Shown here in pieces: positions 18,232 through 26,076 of a stretch of 64,000 nucleotides of DNA. The stretch's first letter is position 1. Each line of letters begins with the position of its first letter. Origin of the DNA: Falsirhodobacter flavus (lineage in GTDB: Bacteria > Pseudomonadota > Alphaproteobacteria > Rhodobacterales > Rhodobacteraceae). The position numbers and the translations under genes are program-made. The notes beneath the pieces are model-generated. The model saw only the letters and a program-made list of their open reading frames with translations, was not told the DNA's origin and searched no databases. The stretch is taken from NCBI GenBank assembly GCA_029846755.1, contig JARWBI010000010.1, positions 51,845 through 115,844 of the forward strand, given 5' to 3'.

Positions 18232-19428
18232 TCACGCGGCCTCCGGCTGGGCGCTGCGCATCCGGGCGATGGACAGGTGCATCCAGGCCAGACACAGCGC
18301 AACCAGCACGAACAGCACGACGAAACAGCTGGACCAAAGCCCCGTCTGATCCTTCAGCCAGCCGAACAGCAATGGCAGGAGGAACCCGCCCAGCCCGCCG
18401 ATCATCCCGACCAGCCCGCCCACTGCGCCGACATTGCGCGGGTAATAGCAGGGGATGTGCTTGAAGACGGCGGCTTTGCCGAGGCTCATGAAGAAGCCCA
18501 GCACGAAGATGGTGGCAAGAAAGGCCCAGACCGGCACCTGCGCAGGCAGCGACAGGATCGCCGTCGCGGCCAGCGACACGGCAAAGGTCGCATACATCAC
18601 GCGGCGCGCGCCCAGCCGGTCCGACAGCACCCCGCCATAGGCGCGGAAGATCGATGCCGGGATGGAATAGGCCGCGCCAACCATGCCCGCCATCCGCACG
18701 TCGAACCCGTAGACCCCGATCAGGTAATGCGGCAGCCACAAGGCCAGCGCGACGAAGGCGCCGAAGCTGAAGAAATAATAGGCCGCAAAGCGCCAGACCC
18801 GCATGTCGCGCAGCGGCAGGAATTCGTCGCGGAACGATCCGCGCGGGGTGGCGTCGCGCACCGGATCGTCCGTGCTGAACAGCCAGAACAGGATCGCGGT
18901 CGCGGCAAGCACCCCCGCCCAGATCTGCGCCGTCGCCTGCCAGCCGAAGGCCAGCATCACGAAGGGGGCCACGAATTTCGTCAGCGCCGCGCCGACATTG
19001 CCGACGCCGAAGATGCCCAGCGCCGTGCCCTGCCGCCCTGCCGCAAAGAAGCGCGAGACATAGGCGACCCCGACGGCGAAAGAACCGCCCGCCATCCCGA
19101 CGCCCAGCGCCGCGACAAGCATCTGGGCATAGGTGGTCGCCCATCCCAGCAGGAACGTGGCAGCGGCGGCGGTCAGCATCGTCGCGGTATAGACGAGCCG
19201 TCCGCCCATGCGGTCGGTCATCACACCCAGCCCCAGACGGACGAGCGAGCCGGACAGGATCGGCATTCCGACCAGCAGGCCGAACTGGGTTTCCGTCAGC
19301 GACAACTGATCGCGGATCTGGATGCCGATGATGGAAAAGATCGTCCAGACGGCAAAGCAGATGGTGAAAGCGAAGGTCGAAAGGGACAGCGCGCGGCTGG
19401 CATCCCGCGAGGGGGCGGTGGCGGACAT
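18232..19428 (-). CDS. NarK/NasF-type nitrate/nitrite MFS transporter
   Basis: A 398-aa, 12-helix major facilitator of the NarK1 group that brings nitrate (and possibly exchanges nitrite) across the inner membrane. Seen: the nitrate-signature glycines in GIFGVGNVGAALTKFVAP and again in PRNVGAVGGLVGMIGGLGG, and the MFS loop GVMTDRMGGRLVY after helix 2. It is the first gene of the nitrate operon, followed without a gap by the flavoprotein gene. Its 5' leader holds the paired hairpins annotated separately. The start ATG has GGAG seven bases upstream. Confidence 0.93.
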   Translation of the reverse strand: MSATAPSRDASRALSLSTFAFTICFAVWTIFSIIGIQIRDQLSLTETQFGLLVGMPILSGSLVRLGLGVMTDRMGGRLVYTATMLTAAAATFLLGWATTYAQMLVAALGVGMAGGSFAVGVAYVSRFFAAGRQGTALGIFGVGNVGAALTKFVAPFVMLAFGWQATAQIWAGVLAATAILFWLFSTDDPVRDATPRGSFRDEFLPLRDMRVWRFAAYYFFSFGAFVALALWLPHYLIGVYGFDVRMAGMVGAAYSIPASIFRAYGGVLSDRLGARRVMYATFAVSLAATAILSLPAQVPVWAFLATIFVLGFFMSLGKAAVFKHIPCYYPRNVGAVGGLVGMIGGLGGFLLPLLFGWLKDQTGLWSSCFVVLFVLVALCLAWMHLSIARMRSAQPEAA

Positions 19429-19462
19429 TGGCGGCTCCGATTGGCTGGATGTGCATGGGATC

Positions 19463-19504
19463 CCCGCATCCTCGCGGGTGGGAATCGTGCCGCATCATTG
19501 CAGC
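19463..19504 (-). promoter_or_regulatory. two hexaloop hairpins, probable ANTAR (NasT/NasR) antitermination leader
   Basis: In the narK 5' leader (minus strand) two short stem-loops follow one another with a 10-base linker: GCTGC-AATGAT-GCGGC at 19489-19504 and CCCGC-GAGGAT-GCGGG at 19463-19478. Both have 5-bp stems and six-base loops. ANTAR proteins such as NasR/NasT bind paired hexaloops with A at loop position 1 and G at position 4; the first loop fits both, the second keeps G4 but has G at position 1. The motif ends 34 bases before the start codon. I saw no U-rich terminator after it, so the downstream switch (termination or ribosome access) is unclear. Confidence 0.6.
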
Positions 19505-19666
19505 CGGGCCGAGGAGCGCCCTTGCGCCGGACCTTGCCCCGATCGTGGGAAGGCGGCGCGCATCGGGCAACAGGAAGCTGGGCGCGGCGTGGCGGCGCTC
19601 CTGCGGGCGCACAGGATTTGTGCCGTTCGGGTCCCTGCTGCCCGCGCAATATGCGCGGGGCGAAGG

Positions 19667-21307
19667 TCAGTCCAGCGCGACGGGGCCGCGTTCGGGGTAA
19701 AGGTCGCCCGGTCCCGGATTGCCCGCCGCGCTTTTGCCGCCCAGATGGGTCATCACGCCCCAGACCGCGTTCAGCGCCGTCTGCACCGCGCCTTCGACCC
19801 ATGCGGGGGTCCAGCTGATCCCGTCGCCCGCAAGGAAGATGCCGCGCTGTTCGGGCGGCATGCCGCCCTGCATGAAATGGCCGTACATGCGGTGGTTGTA
19901 ACGGTAGTGCCCCGGAAGCGCGCCCTTGAAGGCGCCGAGGAAGTTCTCGTCCGCCTCCCAGCTGATGCAGATCGGCTCGCCCCTTATGTGGCTGGCGATG
20001 TCCACGCCGGGATAGATCGCGCCCAGCGCCTGAAGCGCAAGGTCCACCCGCTTTTCCGCCGAATGCGGCAGCACCTTCAGCGCATCGGTCATCCAGGCAT
20101 AGGACAGGCAGATGACCGAAGGCCGGTCCGGCCCGTTGTCGAACAGATATGTCCCGCGCGTCAGCCGATCGGTCAGGGTCATCGACATCAGCGGACGGCC
20201 CGTGACGGGATCGGGATCCTTCCAGAAGGGGCGGTCCACCATCACGAAGGTCTTGGCGGCCTGCATGTATCGGGTGCGGTCCAGCGCCATCCACAGCTTC
20301 TGGTCGAACAGGCGTTCTTCGGTGCGGATGGATGTGGTCAGCAGATGGCTTTGGCAGGTCACGACCACGGCGTCGTAGCGGTCGCGGCGGCCCCAGCGGT
20401 CGGTGACGCGGATCTGCCCCTCCGGCTCTCGGTCCAGCGCGGCCACCCGGCCCCGCGTCGCGCCGCCGTTCAGCGCGGCCAGCGTCGTGCCCGCCGGCCA
20501 ATGGGCGCAGGTGGGCGCGTCATGCCACAGCCCCTTCGGCATCTGCTGCACGCCGCCGATCACCAGCCGCTGGTCGTCGTCCAGCCCCAGAAGGTTGACG
20601 CGCAGGATCTCCAGCATCGAATTCGGGAAATCGCTGTCCCATCCGCCGGTGCCGAAGCCGACCTGCCCGAACACCTCGCGGTGGCGGAAGCCGAGGCCGC
20701 GGAAAGAGGCGGAGGCGGTGACGAAATCGTAGAAGGTCCGCTCGTCCCACATGCGCACCAACGGGTCCCAGATTTGCTTGATCCGGGCGGGGTCGCGGTC
20801 CAGCACCGCGCGGCGCAGGGCGGCGAAATCCGCGCCCTCCTCCAGCGCGGCGGCATAGGCATCGGCAACCTCGCGATACAGCGGCGGCAGATCGTCTGCG
20901 GTGCGGGCGAAATGGGTCTCGCCCTCCAGATCGATCACGGTGCTTCCGGCGGCTTCGGTCAGCGGGTTGGGAAAGGGCGCGGTCTCCAGCCCCAGACGGT
21001 TCAGATAATGGAAGAAAGCGGCGGATGAGGCGGGGAATCGCATCCCGCCCAGTTCCGCGATGACGTCGGTCGTGCCCTCGAACACCTCGGACCGGAGGCG
21101 CCCGCCGAAACGTCCGGCCTCATAGACGACGGGGCGCAGGCCAAGGCGCATCAACTCGTAGGCCGCGACGATGCCCGCCGCGCCCGCGCCGATGATGGCG
21201 ACGGAACTGCCGTGGCACTCCGGGGGCAGGGTGCCGAGGCCCGCCGGGTGGCGCAGCCAGTCGTCATAGGCGAAGGGGAAATCGGGGCCGAAGGCTGTCA
21301 GTGTCAT
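19667..21307 (-). CDS. davB: L-lysine 2-monooxygenase (flavin amine oxidase family)
   Basis: FAD enzyme that oxidatively decarboxylates lysine to 5-aminovaleramide, first step of the 5-aminovalerate route. From memory of Pseudomonas DavB the match is close along the length: GPDFPFAYDDWLRHPAGLG at the N terminus, FAD motif AIIGAGAAGIVAAYEL, VFGQVGFGTGGWDSDFPNS, RTRYMQAAKTFVMVDRPFW, LTDRLTRGTYLFDNG and the C-terminal SWTPAWVEGAVQTALNAVWG. The start MTLTAFGPD is preferred over an ATG 21 codons upstream because the family begins there. The divergent neighbour encodes the matching amidase. Tryptophan 2-monooxygenase is the alternative, less likely. Confidence 0.88.
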   Translation of the reverse strand: MTLTAFGPDFPFAYDDWLRHPAGLGTLPPECHGSSVAIIGAGAAGIVAAYELMRLGLRPVVYEAGRFGGRLRSEVFEGTTDVIAELGGMRFPASSAAFFHYLNRLGLETAPFPNPLTEAAGSTVIDLEGETHFARTADDLPPLYREVADAYAAALEEGADFAALRRAVLDRDPARIKQIWDPLVRMWDERTFYDFVTASASFRGLGFRHREVFGQVGFGTGGWDSDFPNSMLEILRVNLLGLDDDQRLVIGGVQQMPKGLWHDAPTCAHWPAGTTLAALNGGATRGRVAALDREPEGQIRVTDRWGRRDRYDAVVVTCQSHLLTTSIRTEERLFDQKLWMALDRTRYMQAAKTFVMVDRPFWKDPDPVTGRPLMSMTLTDRLTRGTYLFDNGPDRPSVICLSYAWMTDALKVLPHSAEKRVDLALQALGAIYPGVDIASHIRGEPICISWEADENFLGAFKGALPGHYRYNHRMYGHFMQGGMPPEQRGIFLAGDGISWTPAWVEGAVQTALNAVWGVMTHLGGKSAAGNPGPGDLYPERGPVALD

Positions 21308-21368
21308 GCCGGACCTTGGATCGTTGCACGAGGCAAGGTTAGGCTGGCGCGGCAAGGAAGGGAATGGC

Positions 21369-22253
21369 ATGAAGCTGGCAGTGTATCAGGGACCGTCGCC
21401 CGCAGGCGATATCGACGCGGCATTCCGACGGGTGGAGGGGCTGCTTGCGGCGGCATCGGCAGCAGGGGCGCGGATGCTGCTGCTGCCGGAACTGTTCCTG
21501 CCCGGGTATAATCAGCCGCCCTTTGCCGGGGCGCAGTCGCTGGACGGGCCGTGGATGGCGCGGATCGCCGGGATGGCGCGGACCGCGCGCTGCGGCGTGA
21601 CGCTGGGCTGGGCCGAGGCGGCGGAAGGTGCGGTCTTCAATGCCGCCAGCGCCGTCGGCCCCGATGGCGCGCTTCTGGCGCATTACCGCAAGATCCAGCT
21701 TTATGGCGATATGGAGCGGGGATGCTTCCGCCCCGGCGATGCGCCGCCGCCGATTTTCGATCTGGACGGGATGCGGGCGGGGCTGCTGATCTGCTACGAC
21801 ATCGAATTTCCGCAGCACGCGGCGGACCTTGCGCGGCGGGGTGCGGGGCTGGTTCTGGTGCCGACCGCCAACCCTGCGGGCTTCGATCATGTGCCGCGCG
21901 TGCTGGTGCCCGCCCGTGCGCATGAGAGCCGTCTGATCGTCGCCTATGCCAATCTGTGCGGGTCCGAAGGCGGTCTGGAATATGGGGGCGGGTCGGTCGT
22001 GGTCGGGCCGGATGCGCTGCCTCTGGCGGCGGCGGGGCGGGCGGAGGCGCTGCTGATCTGCGATCTGCCGCAAGACTGGCCGGATGCGGCGCTTTCCGCT
22101 CAGGACCGCGATCTGCGCCGGATCTGGCGCGCTTCGATCACCGGCAGGGCGGCACCCAGAAGAAGCAGCGCCAGCGCGGGCAGGAACGTCCCCGCCAGCA
22201 CCGATCCGAAGATCAGCATGTCGGCCAGCACGACCCAGACAAGCGAGACATAG
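21369..22253 (+). CDS. davA: 5-aminovaleramidase, nitrilase superfamily
   Basis: Carbon-nitrogen hydrolase expected to convert 5-aminovaleramide to 5-aminovalerate plus ammonia, the step after DavB. The catalytic triad is in place: Glu41 (LLLPELFLPGY), Lys108 (HYRKIQLYGD) and Cys142 (LLICYDIEFP). Start MKLAVYQG follows AAGGAAGGGAATGGC. Homology to the family ends near residue 250 (SAQDRDLRRIWRA); the last ~40 residues are Ser/Thr/Ala-rich and lie opposite the 3' end of the eamA gene, a 154-base convergent overlap. That tail may be a non-functional run-on after loss of the original stop, or a start/stop difference from a frameshift. Confidence 0.87.
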   Translation: MKLAVYQGPSPAGDIDAAFRRVEGLLAAASAAGARMLLLPELFLPGYNQPPFAGAQSLDGPWMARIAGMARTARCGVTLGWAEAAEGAVFNAASAVGPDGALLAHYRKIQLYGDMERGCFRPGDAPPPIFDLDGMRAGLLICYDIEFPQHAADLARRGAGLVLVPTANPAGFDHVPRVLVPARAHESRLIVAYANLCGSEGGLEYGGGSVVVGPDALPLAAAGRAEALLICDLPQDWPDAALSAQDRDLRRIWRASITGRAAPRRSSASAGRNVPASTDPKISMSASTTQTSET

Positions 22254-22987
22254 TCGAGCGGGGCGAGCCGCGACGCCTCGGCATGGCGGAAGGCGAGCGT
22301 CATGGCGATATGCGCAAGCCCCCCGAACAGCCCGCTGCCGACCAGCAGCGCCATCTCGGGCCCGTCCGGCAGGGTCCAGCCCGAGGGCAGCGTCGCAAGC
22401 CCGCCGACCATGCTGGCGATCACGAAATAGAAGGCGATGGCCCCCGGCGATTCCGACAGGGCAAGGTTGCGCACCATCACCAGCGCGGACGCCACCAGCG
22501 CAGCCGTCAGCACCCCAAGCGCGTATCCGGTGATCCGCGTGCCGTCCCATGCGGCCCCGGCAAGGTCCGGCGCGACGAGCACCGCCACCCCGCCCAGCCC
22601 GAGGATCAGCGCCGCCACCCGCATCGGGGTCAGCACCTCGCGCAGGAAGATCGCGGCCAGAACGGCGGTGAAAGGTGGCGAGAGATAGCTGATGAGGGTC
22701 GCCTCGGCCACCGGAAGGCGTGCGATGGTGGCGAAGGAGGCGAACATCCCCGCCGCGCCCAGCGCGGAACGAAGCAGATGTCCGAATGGTCGCTTCGTCC
22801 GCAGCCCACCCGGAAATTCGCGGCGCACCCACAGGAACACGACCAGCGGGATCAGCGCAAACAGGGACCGGAAGAAGACGATCTCGCCCAGCGGCACCGC
22901 CTCCAGCGCCTTGACGCAGATGGCCATGCCGGTGGCGAAGATGCCCGACAGCAGCCGAAGCTGTATTCCCAGTCCAACGCGTTGCAT
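22100..22987 (-). CDS. EamA/DMT-family transporter
   Basis: A 295-aa inner-membrane protein with ten predicted helices in two EamA repeats (first about 8-135, second about 150-285), typical of drug/metabolite exporters such as RhaT/YdcZ relatives and S-adenosylmethionine or amino-acid exporters. Visible features are the short basic cytoplasmic tail RQIRRRSRS and helix pairs such as LISYLSPPFTAVLAAIFLRE, which is the conserved EamA core. Position next to lysine catabolism genes could mean an amino-acid or amine substrate, but that is inference only. Its 3' end overlaps davA on the other strand. Confidence 0.88.
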   Translation of the reverse strand: MQRVGLGIQLRLLSGIFATGMAICVKALEAVPLGEIVFFRSLFALIPLVVFLWVRREFPGGLRTKRPFGHLLRSALGAAGMFASFATIARLPVAEATLISYLSPPFTAVLAAIFLREVLTPMRVAALILGLGGVAVLVAPDLAGAAWDGTRITGYALGVLTAALVASALVMVRNLALSESPGAIAFYFVIASMVGGLATLPSGWTLPDGPEMALLVGSGLFGGLAHIAMTLAFRHAEASRLAPLDYVSLVWVVLADMLIFGSVLAGTFLPALALLLLGAALPVIEARQIRRRSRS

Positions 22988-23077
22988 TCCGGGCCCCCTT
23001 CCGGATGTGGAAGGTCAATCAGGCATCGCTGGGGGCGTCAAGGCCATCCAAGGTGTCGATCTGGGGGAAGGGTGCGC

Positions 23078-23141
23078 GGCGATCCCCAGGGAGGAGGAGG
23101 GGGATCGCCGCTGATCTCCGATGCCCAAGGGAGGAGGAGGG
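23078..23141 (-). repeat. hairpin and purine-rich direct repeat in the eamA leader
   Basis: GGCGATCCCC (23078-23087) and GGGGATCGCC (23100-23109) form a perfect 10-bp stem with a 12-base loop. The loop sequence GGGAGGAGGAGGG starts at 23089 and recurs at 23129-23141, a direct repeat with 40-base spacing. Both lie about 90-150 bases upstream of the eamA start, so the eamA message would carry this structure. I do not recognise it as a known riboswitch. Confidence 0.5.
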
Positions 23142-23254
23142 CGTCGGGAACCTTGGGGCCGGCGTTTCAGCCTGCCGTTGGGCGCTTTATGCCGGGGGTT
23201 GTGCGAAACTACCATTGCCGTTTCACCATGGCCGCTTTGCATCTGCGGCATGGG

Positions 23255-23842
23255 TCAGGGCATGGCCTTCAGCCCCGAGGCAAGCCTTGTGAAGACGTCC
23301 ACCGCCTTGGGAAGCGCCTTTTGCGGGTCGGGGCTCGCCGCCACCCACAGCGCGGCGGTCAGGGCGGCCCCGCTCAGCAGGCGGGCGGCGGCGTCCACGT
23401 CCACGGGCTGCATCACCCCCGCATCGACCAATTCCGCGATCTTGTGCCGCGTCGCGTCAAGGCAGGCGTTCTGGCTGGGCCATTGCGACGGATCGCCAAG
23501 AAAGGCGGGGCCGTCCAGAAGCACGATGCGCTGCACTTCGGGCGTCAGCGCCATTTCGATATAGACGGCACCCTCGACCAGCAGCCCCTGCCACGGATCA
23601 CTCTGCGCCTGTCCGGCGGCATGGGCCTCGGCCGCGATCTCGCTGTCGATCTGGGCAACGACGGCGGCCAGAAGGCCCTTCTTGTCGCCGAAATTGTGAT
23701 AGAGCGCGCCGCGCGTCAGGCCGGCCGCTGCGGTCAGATCGTCCATCGAGGCGGCGGCGAAACCATCGCGGGCAAAGGCCGTCCGCGCCGCGGCGATCAG
23801 TCTGGCGCGGTTTTCCTGCATCGTTTCGGTTCTGCGGCCCAT
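23255..23842 (-). CDS. TetR/AcrR family transcriptional regulator
   Basis: A 195-aa repressor-type protein with an N-terminal TetR helix-turn-helix (FARDGFAAASMDDLTAAAG then LTRGALYHNFGDKKGLL) and a variable ligand-binding C-terminal domain. The chosen start MGRRTETMQ has GGAGG six bases upstream; a start seven codons earlier would sit inside the operator. It is divergent from a RidA gene, with an almost perfect palindrome and a second related site in the 86-base gap, so it very likely represses itself and ridA. The inducing ligand is unknown. Confidence 0.92.
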   Translation of the reverse strand: MGRRTETMQENRARLIAAARTAFARDGFAAASMDDLTAAAGLTRGALYHNFGDKKGLLAAVVAQIDSEIAAEAHAAGQAQSDPWQGLLVEGAVYIEMALTPEVQRIVLLDGPAFLGDPSQWPSQNACLDATRHKIAELVDAGVMQPVDVDAAARLLSGAALTAALWVAASPDPQKALPKAVDVFTRLASGLKAMP

Positions 23843-23857
23843 GGGCGACCTCCGTAT

Positions 23858-23902
23858 TGACATACGTGACGTATGTCATAAGTTGCATACGCGACGTATA
23901 CG
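23858..23902. promoter_or_regulatory. twin operator between tetR and ridA
   Basis: TGACATACGT and ACGTATGTCA flank a single G: a perfect palindrome with 10-bp arms at 23858-23878. A second, imperfect copy (CATACGC-G-ACGTATA) is centred 25 bases further on. Two such sites about 2.4 turns apart in a divergent promoter are typical of TetR operators. The first lies just upstream of the tetR ribosome-binding site. Confidence 0.75.
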
Positions 23903-23928
23903 AAATTGAAGCTCGAAAGGAAAGACAG

Positions 23929-24315
23929 ATGGCACGCGATGCGATCTTCCCCGCAGGGCGGCACGCCCTTTATGAAAAACACGGCTATTCAGCGGCCATA
24001 CGTTCGGGCGATCTTCTGTTCGTCTCGGGTCAGGTTGGAAGCCGCGAGGACGGATCGCCCGTTCCGGACTTCAAGGGACAGGTCGAACAGGCCTTCGCGA
24101 ACCTGCGCGCGGTTCTGGAAGCGGCGGGCGGCACGCTGGACGACATCGTGGATGTCACCACCTTTCACACCGACCCCGAGCGCCAGTTCGACACGGTGCT
24201 GGAGGTCAAGAACCGGATCTTCCCTGCCAAGCCCTATCCTGCATGGACCGCGATCGGGGTGAACTGGCTGGCGGGCTTCGATTTCGAGATCAAGGTCGTC
24301 GCCCGCATCGGCTGA
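23929..24315 (+). CDS. RidA family protein (reactive imine/enamine deaminase)
   Basis: A 129-aa YjgF/YER057c/UK114 protein; the family forms trimers that hydrolyse reactive 2-aminoacrylate-like imines made by amino-acid enzymes. Typical blocks are GYSAAIRSGDLLFVSGQVG, NLRAVLEAAGGTLDDIVDVTTF and AWTAIGVNWLAGFDFEIKVV. The canonical catalytic Arg of RidA (about position 105) is not obvious here, so it may be a Rid1-7-type paralogue with another substrate. The start has AGGA upstream; an earlier in-frame ATG lies in the operator and is unlikely. Single gene under the divergent TetR regulator. Confidence 0.88.
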   Translation: MARDAIFPAGRHALYEKHGYSAAIRSGDLLFVSGQVGSREDGSPVPDFKGQVEQAFANLRAVLEAAGGTLDDIVDVTTFHTDPERQFDTVLEVKNRIFPAKPYPAWTAIGVNWLAGFDFEIKVVARIG

Positions 24316-24324
24316 GGCCAGTCT

Positions 24325-24354
24325 TCGCGGCGCAACGGGTTTTCCCGTTCGCGA
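24325..24354 (+). terminator. possible terminator after ridA
   Basis: TCGCG-GCGC-AACGGG-TTTT-CCCGTT-CGCGA forms an interrupted stem just past the ridA stop. There is no U-tract after it, so it is a weak call. Confidence 0.35.
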
Positions 24355-24418
24355 GGATAGATGCGGCGGGCCGGAACGAGCGGAAGCGACGATTTCCGGC
24401 GCATCGTCCAAAGCCCGT

Positions 24419-24472
24419 AGGTGGGGGTCAGCATGTCCGGCGCGTCCAGCGATCAGGGTATGGCCCCCACCT
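24419..24472. repeat. inverted repeat beside the IS relic
   Basis: AGGTGGGGGTCA (24419-24430) and TGGCCCCCACCT (24461-24472) are complementary at 11 of 12 positions with a 30-base spacer. It lies in non-coding DNA between ridA and the IS5-type relic; it may be an old element end or a hairpin. No function can be assigned. Confidence 0.45.
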
Positions 24473-24576
24473 CGTCACCGCCGATCGCAAAGACGGAAGA
24501 CCCGCAGCTTGGCGGAAGGATCGTCCACGGAACGGCTGGAATTCGTCCTCGATCAGCACGGCTCTGCTGCACAAAT

Positions 24577-25062
24577 CGTGAGATTGGGAGGCTTTCCTTG
24601 CCCCGACCGACCTATTCCACGGCTTCCCAATGCGGTGCAGCTGTTCAGGATGGCGATCCTGAAACTCGGCGGCCTGACGGTCAGAGTCCCGTGCCATGAG
24701 CCGCTGGCCCAGCCATTTCACGCAGTGGATATTCGTCTCGACACGGCTCCGGCGCTGAATCCATCGTCGCCAAATGGCCCGGTTGAGGTATTTGAGGGCG
24801 TGCAGCGCCTCGTTTCGCGCAGTGGCGCCAGCCTTCCATGGCTTGGCGTCTTGCGGGGCGGTCTGACACCAGCGCGGATTTCCAAGATTTCCTCGTCGAT
24901 CCCGAGATGGACCTTTAGGTCCGCTGGCGGCCACGCCAGCCTGTCGGCGCGGCATCCCAGGTCATGGTAGGATCAAATCAGATGGTCAGCGAACCCCGGC
25001 GCTTGAGAGCTTCGGGCCGGTTCCCGAGCTTGCAGGTCGGCGGTGTAGGTCGGCTCAGGCAT
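24577..25062 (-). pseudogene. decayed IS5-family transposase
   Basis: Pieces of one transposase are spread over frames on the minus strand. From the N terminus: MPEPTYTADLQ, then in another frame EALKRRGSLTI, a stop, FDPTMTWDAAPTGWRGRQ, an internal deletion, KVHLGIDEEILEIRA, then AKPWKAGATARNEALHALKYL and RSRVETNIHCVKWLGQRLMA, and after a further shift RIAILNSCTALG. These blocks match, in order, IS5-family transposases common in Rhodobacteraceae (EALKRRGSLTIWFDPEMTWE ... RSRVETKMHCVKLLGQRLMA). The catalytic middle is missing, so it cannot move. The bases from here to 25220 hold nothing else I can identify. Confidence 0.8.
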
Positions 25063-25220
25063 CCCGGTTACCACGCCGCCTCAGCAGGTGAATCCAGCAC
25101 ATTTGTGCAATAGGATCCTGTCGGCCATTTCCGTTGCACCGTAGCTTGTAACGACGCAGCACTGGGGCAGGTCTTCAGCTTCGTGGACTGCACAAACGTC
25201 CCGACCCCGACACTTCGGGG

Positions 25221-25254
25221 TTGATTTTATTGAGATGTTATTCTATCACATTTG
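25221..25254 (+). promoter_or_regulatory. promoter overlapped by a Zur-box-like palindrome
   Basis: A -35-like TTGATT (25221-25226) and -10-like TATCAC (25244-25249) are 17 bases apart. Over them lies ATGTTAT-TCT-ATCACAT (25235-25251), an imperfect palindrome. Compared with the proteobacterial Zur consensus (GAAATGTTATA...TATAACATTTC), 18 of 23 positions agree by eye. It is about 30 bases upstream of the ABC importer operon, so zinc-dependent repression is predicted. Confidence 0.6.
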
Positions 25255-25278
25255 CTGATTTTGCCGTGGTGAGATAAC

Positions 25279-26076
25279 GTGTCTGCAATTCCCGTTCTGA
25301 TGATCGACGCGCTTGCCGTGTCGCTTGACCATCAGCGCGTTCTGGACGGGATCGGTCTGACGCTGTTTCCGGGCCAGCGCGTCGCCCTTCTGGGCGAATC
25401 CGGGTCCGGTAAATCCATGACGGCGCGAGCGGCTCTCGGGCTTTTGCCCGCGCATGCGATCGTGACCGGATCAATGCGGATCAACGATGTCGACGTCACC
25501 CATTTGCCTGCCTTGTCGCGCCCCGCGCAGGCGCGTCCAGCGATGGTCATGCAGGACACGCTGGCGGCATTGAACCCGCTGACGACCATCGGGCATCAGA
25601 TCGAACAGCCCTTGCGACGCACCGGCCTTGGCCGCACGGCTGCGCGGGCGGCGGCGCTGGACCTGCTGGACCGCGTGGGCCTGCCCGATCCTGAACGGAT
25701 CGCTCGGCGCTGTTCGCCTGAACTGTCGGGCGGGCAGCGGCAGCGCGTCTGCATCGCCATCGCGCTGGCCTGCAGGGCACCGCTGATCATCGCGGACGAG
25801 CCGACCTCGGCACTGGATGTCGTGACGCAGGCGCAGATCCTGCGCCTTCTGCGTGAAGTGACGTCGGCCCCGGGCGGTCCCGCCCTTTTGTTCATCACCC
25901 ATGATCTGCACGCAGCGGCGCATCTGTGCGACCGCGCGCTGGTGATCGCGGCCGGTCGGGTGGTCGAGGACGCACCGATGCCGCGGGTCCTGACCGCGCC
26001 GCAGCACCACCACACCCGCAGCCTGATCCAATCCGCCGCCAGCTGCGGCATCGCCTGCGAAAGGCTTTACGCATGA
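25279..26076 (+). CDS. ABC importer ATPase, nickel/peptide/metallophore type
   Basis: A 265-aa DppD/NikD/CntD-like ATPase: Walker [10 protein letters not shown]-loop region MVMQDTLAALNPLTTIGHQI, signature LSGGQRQRV, Walker B LIIADEPTSALD and H-loop FITHD. It lacks the cysteine-containing C-terminal oligopeptide extension found in OppD/DppD, as do the short NikD and CntD proteins. The GTG start is preceded by GGTGAG; an ATG seven codons downstream is possible. First gene of a four-gene operon behind a Zur-like site; its stop overlaps the next start as ATGA. Confidence 0.9.
   Translation: MSAIPVLMIDALAVSLDHQRVLDGIGLTLFPGQRVALLGESGSGKSMTARAALGLLPAHAIVTGSMRINDVDVTHLPALSRPAQARPAMVMQDTLAALNPLTTIGHQIEQPLRRTGLGRTAARAAALDLLDRVGLPDPERIARRCSPELSGGQRQRVCIAIALACRAPLIIADEPTSALDVVTQAQILRLLREVTSAPGGPALLFITHDLHAAAHLCDRALVIAAGRVVEDAPMPRVLTAPQHHHTRSLIQSAASCGIACERLYA

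Noticed and set aside
23078..23141. CRISPR-like or tandem repeat array
   Set aside because: Only two copies of a purine tract with 40-base spacing; no repeat-spacer pattern and no cas genes.
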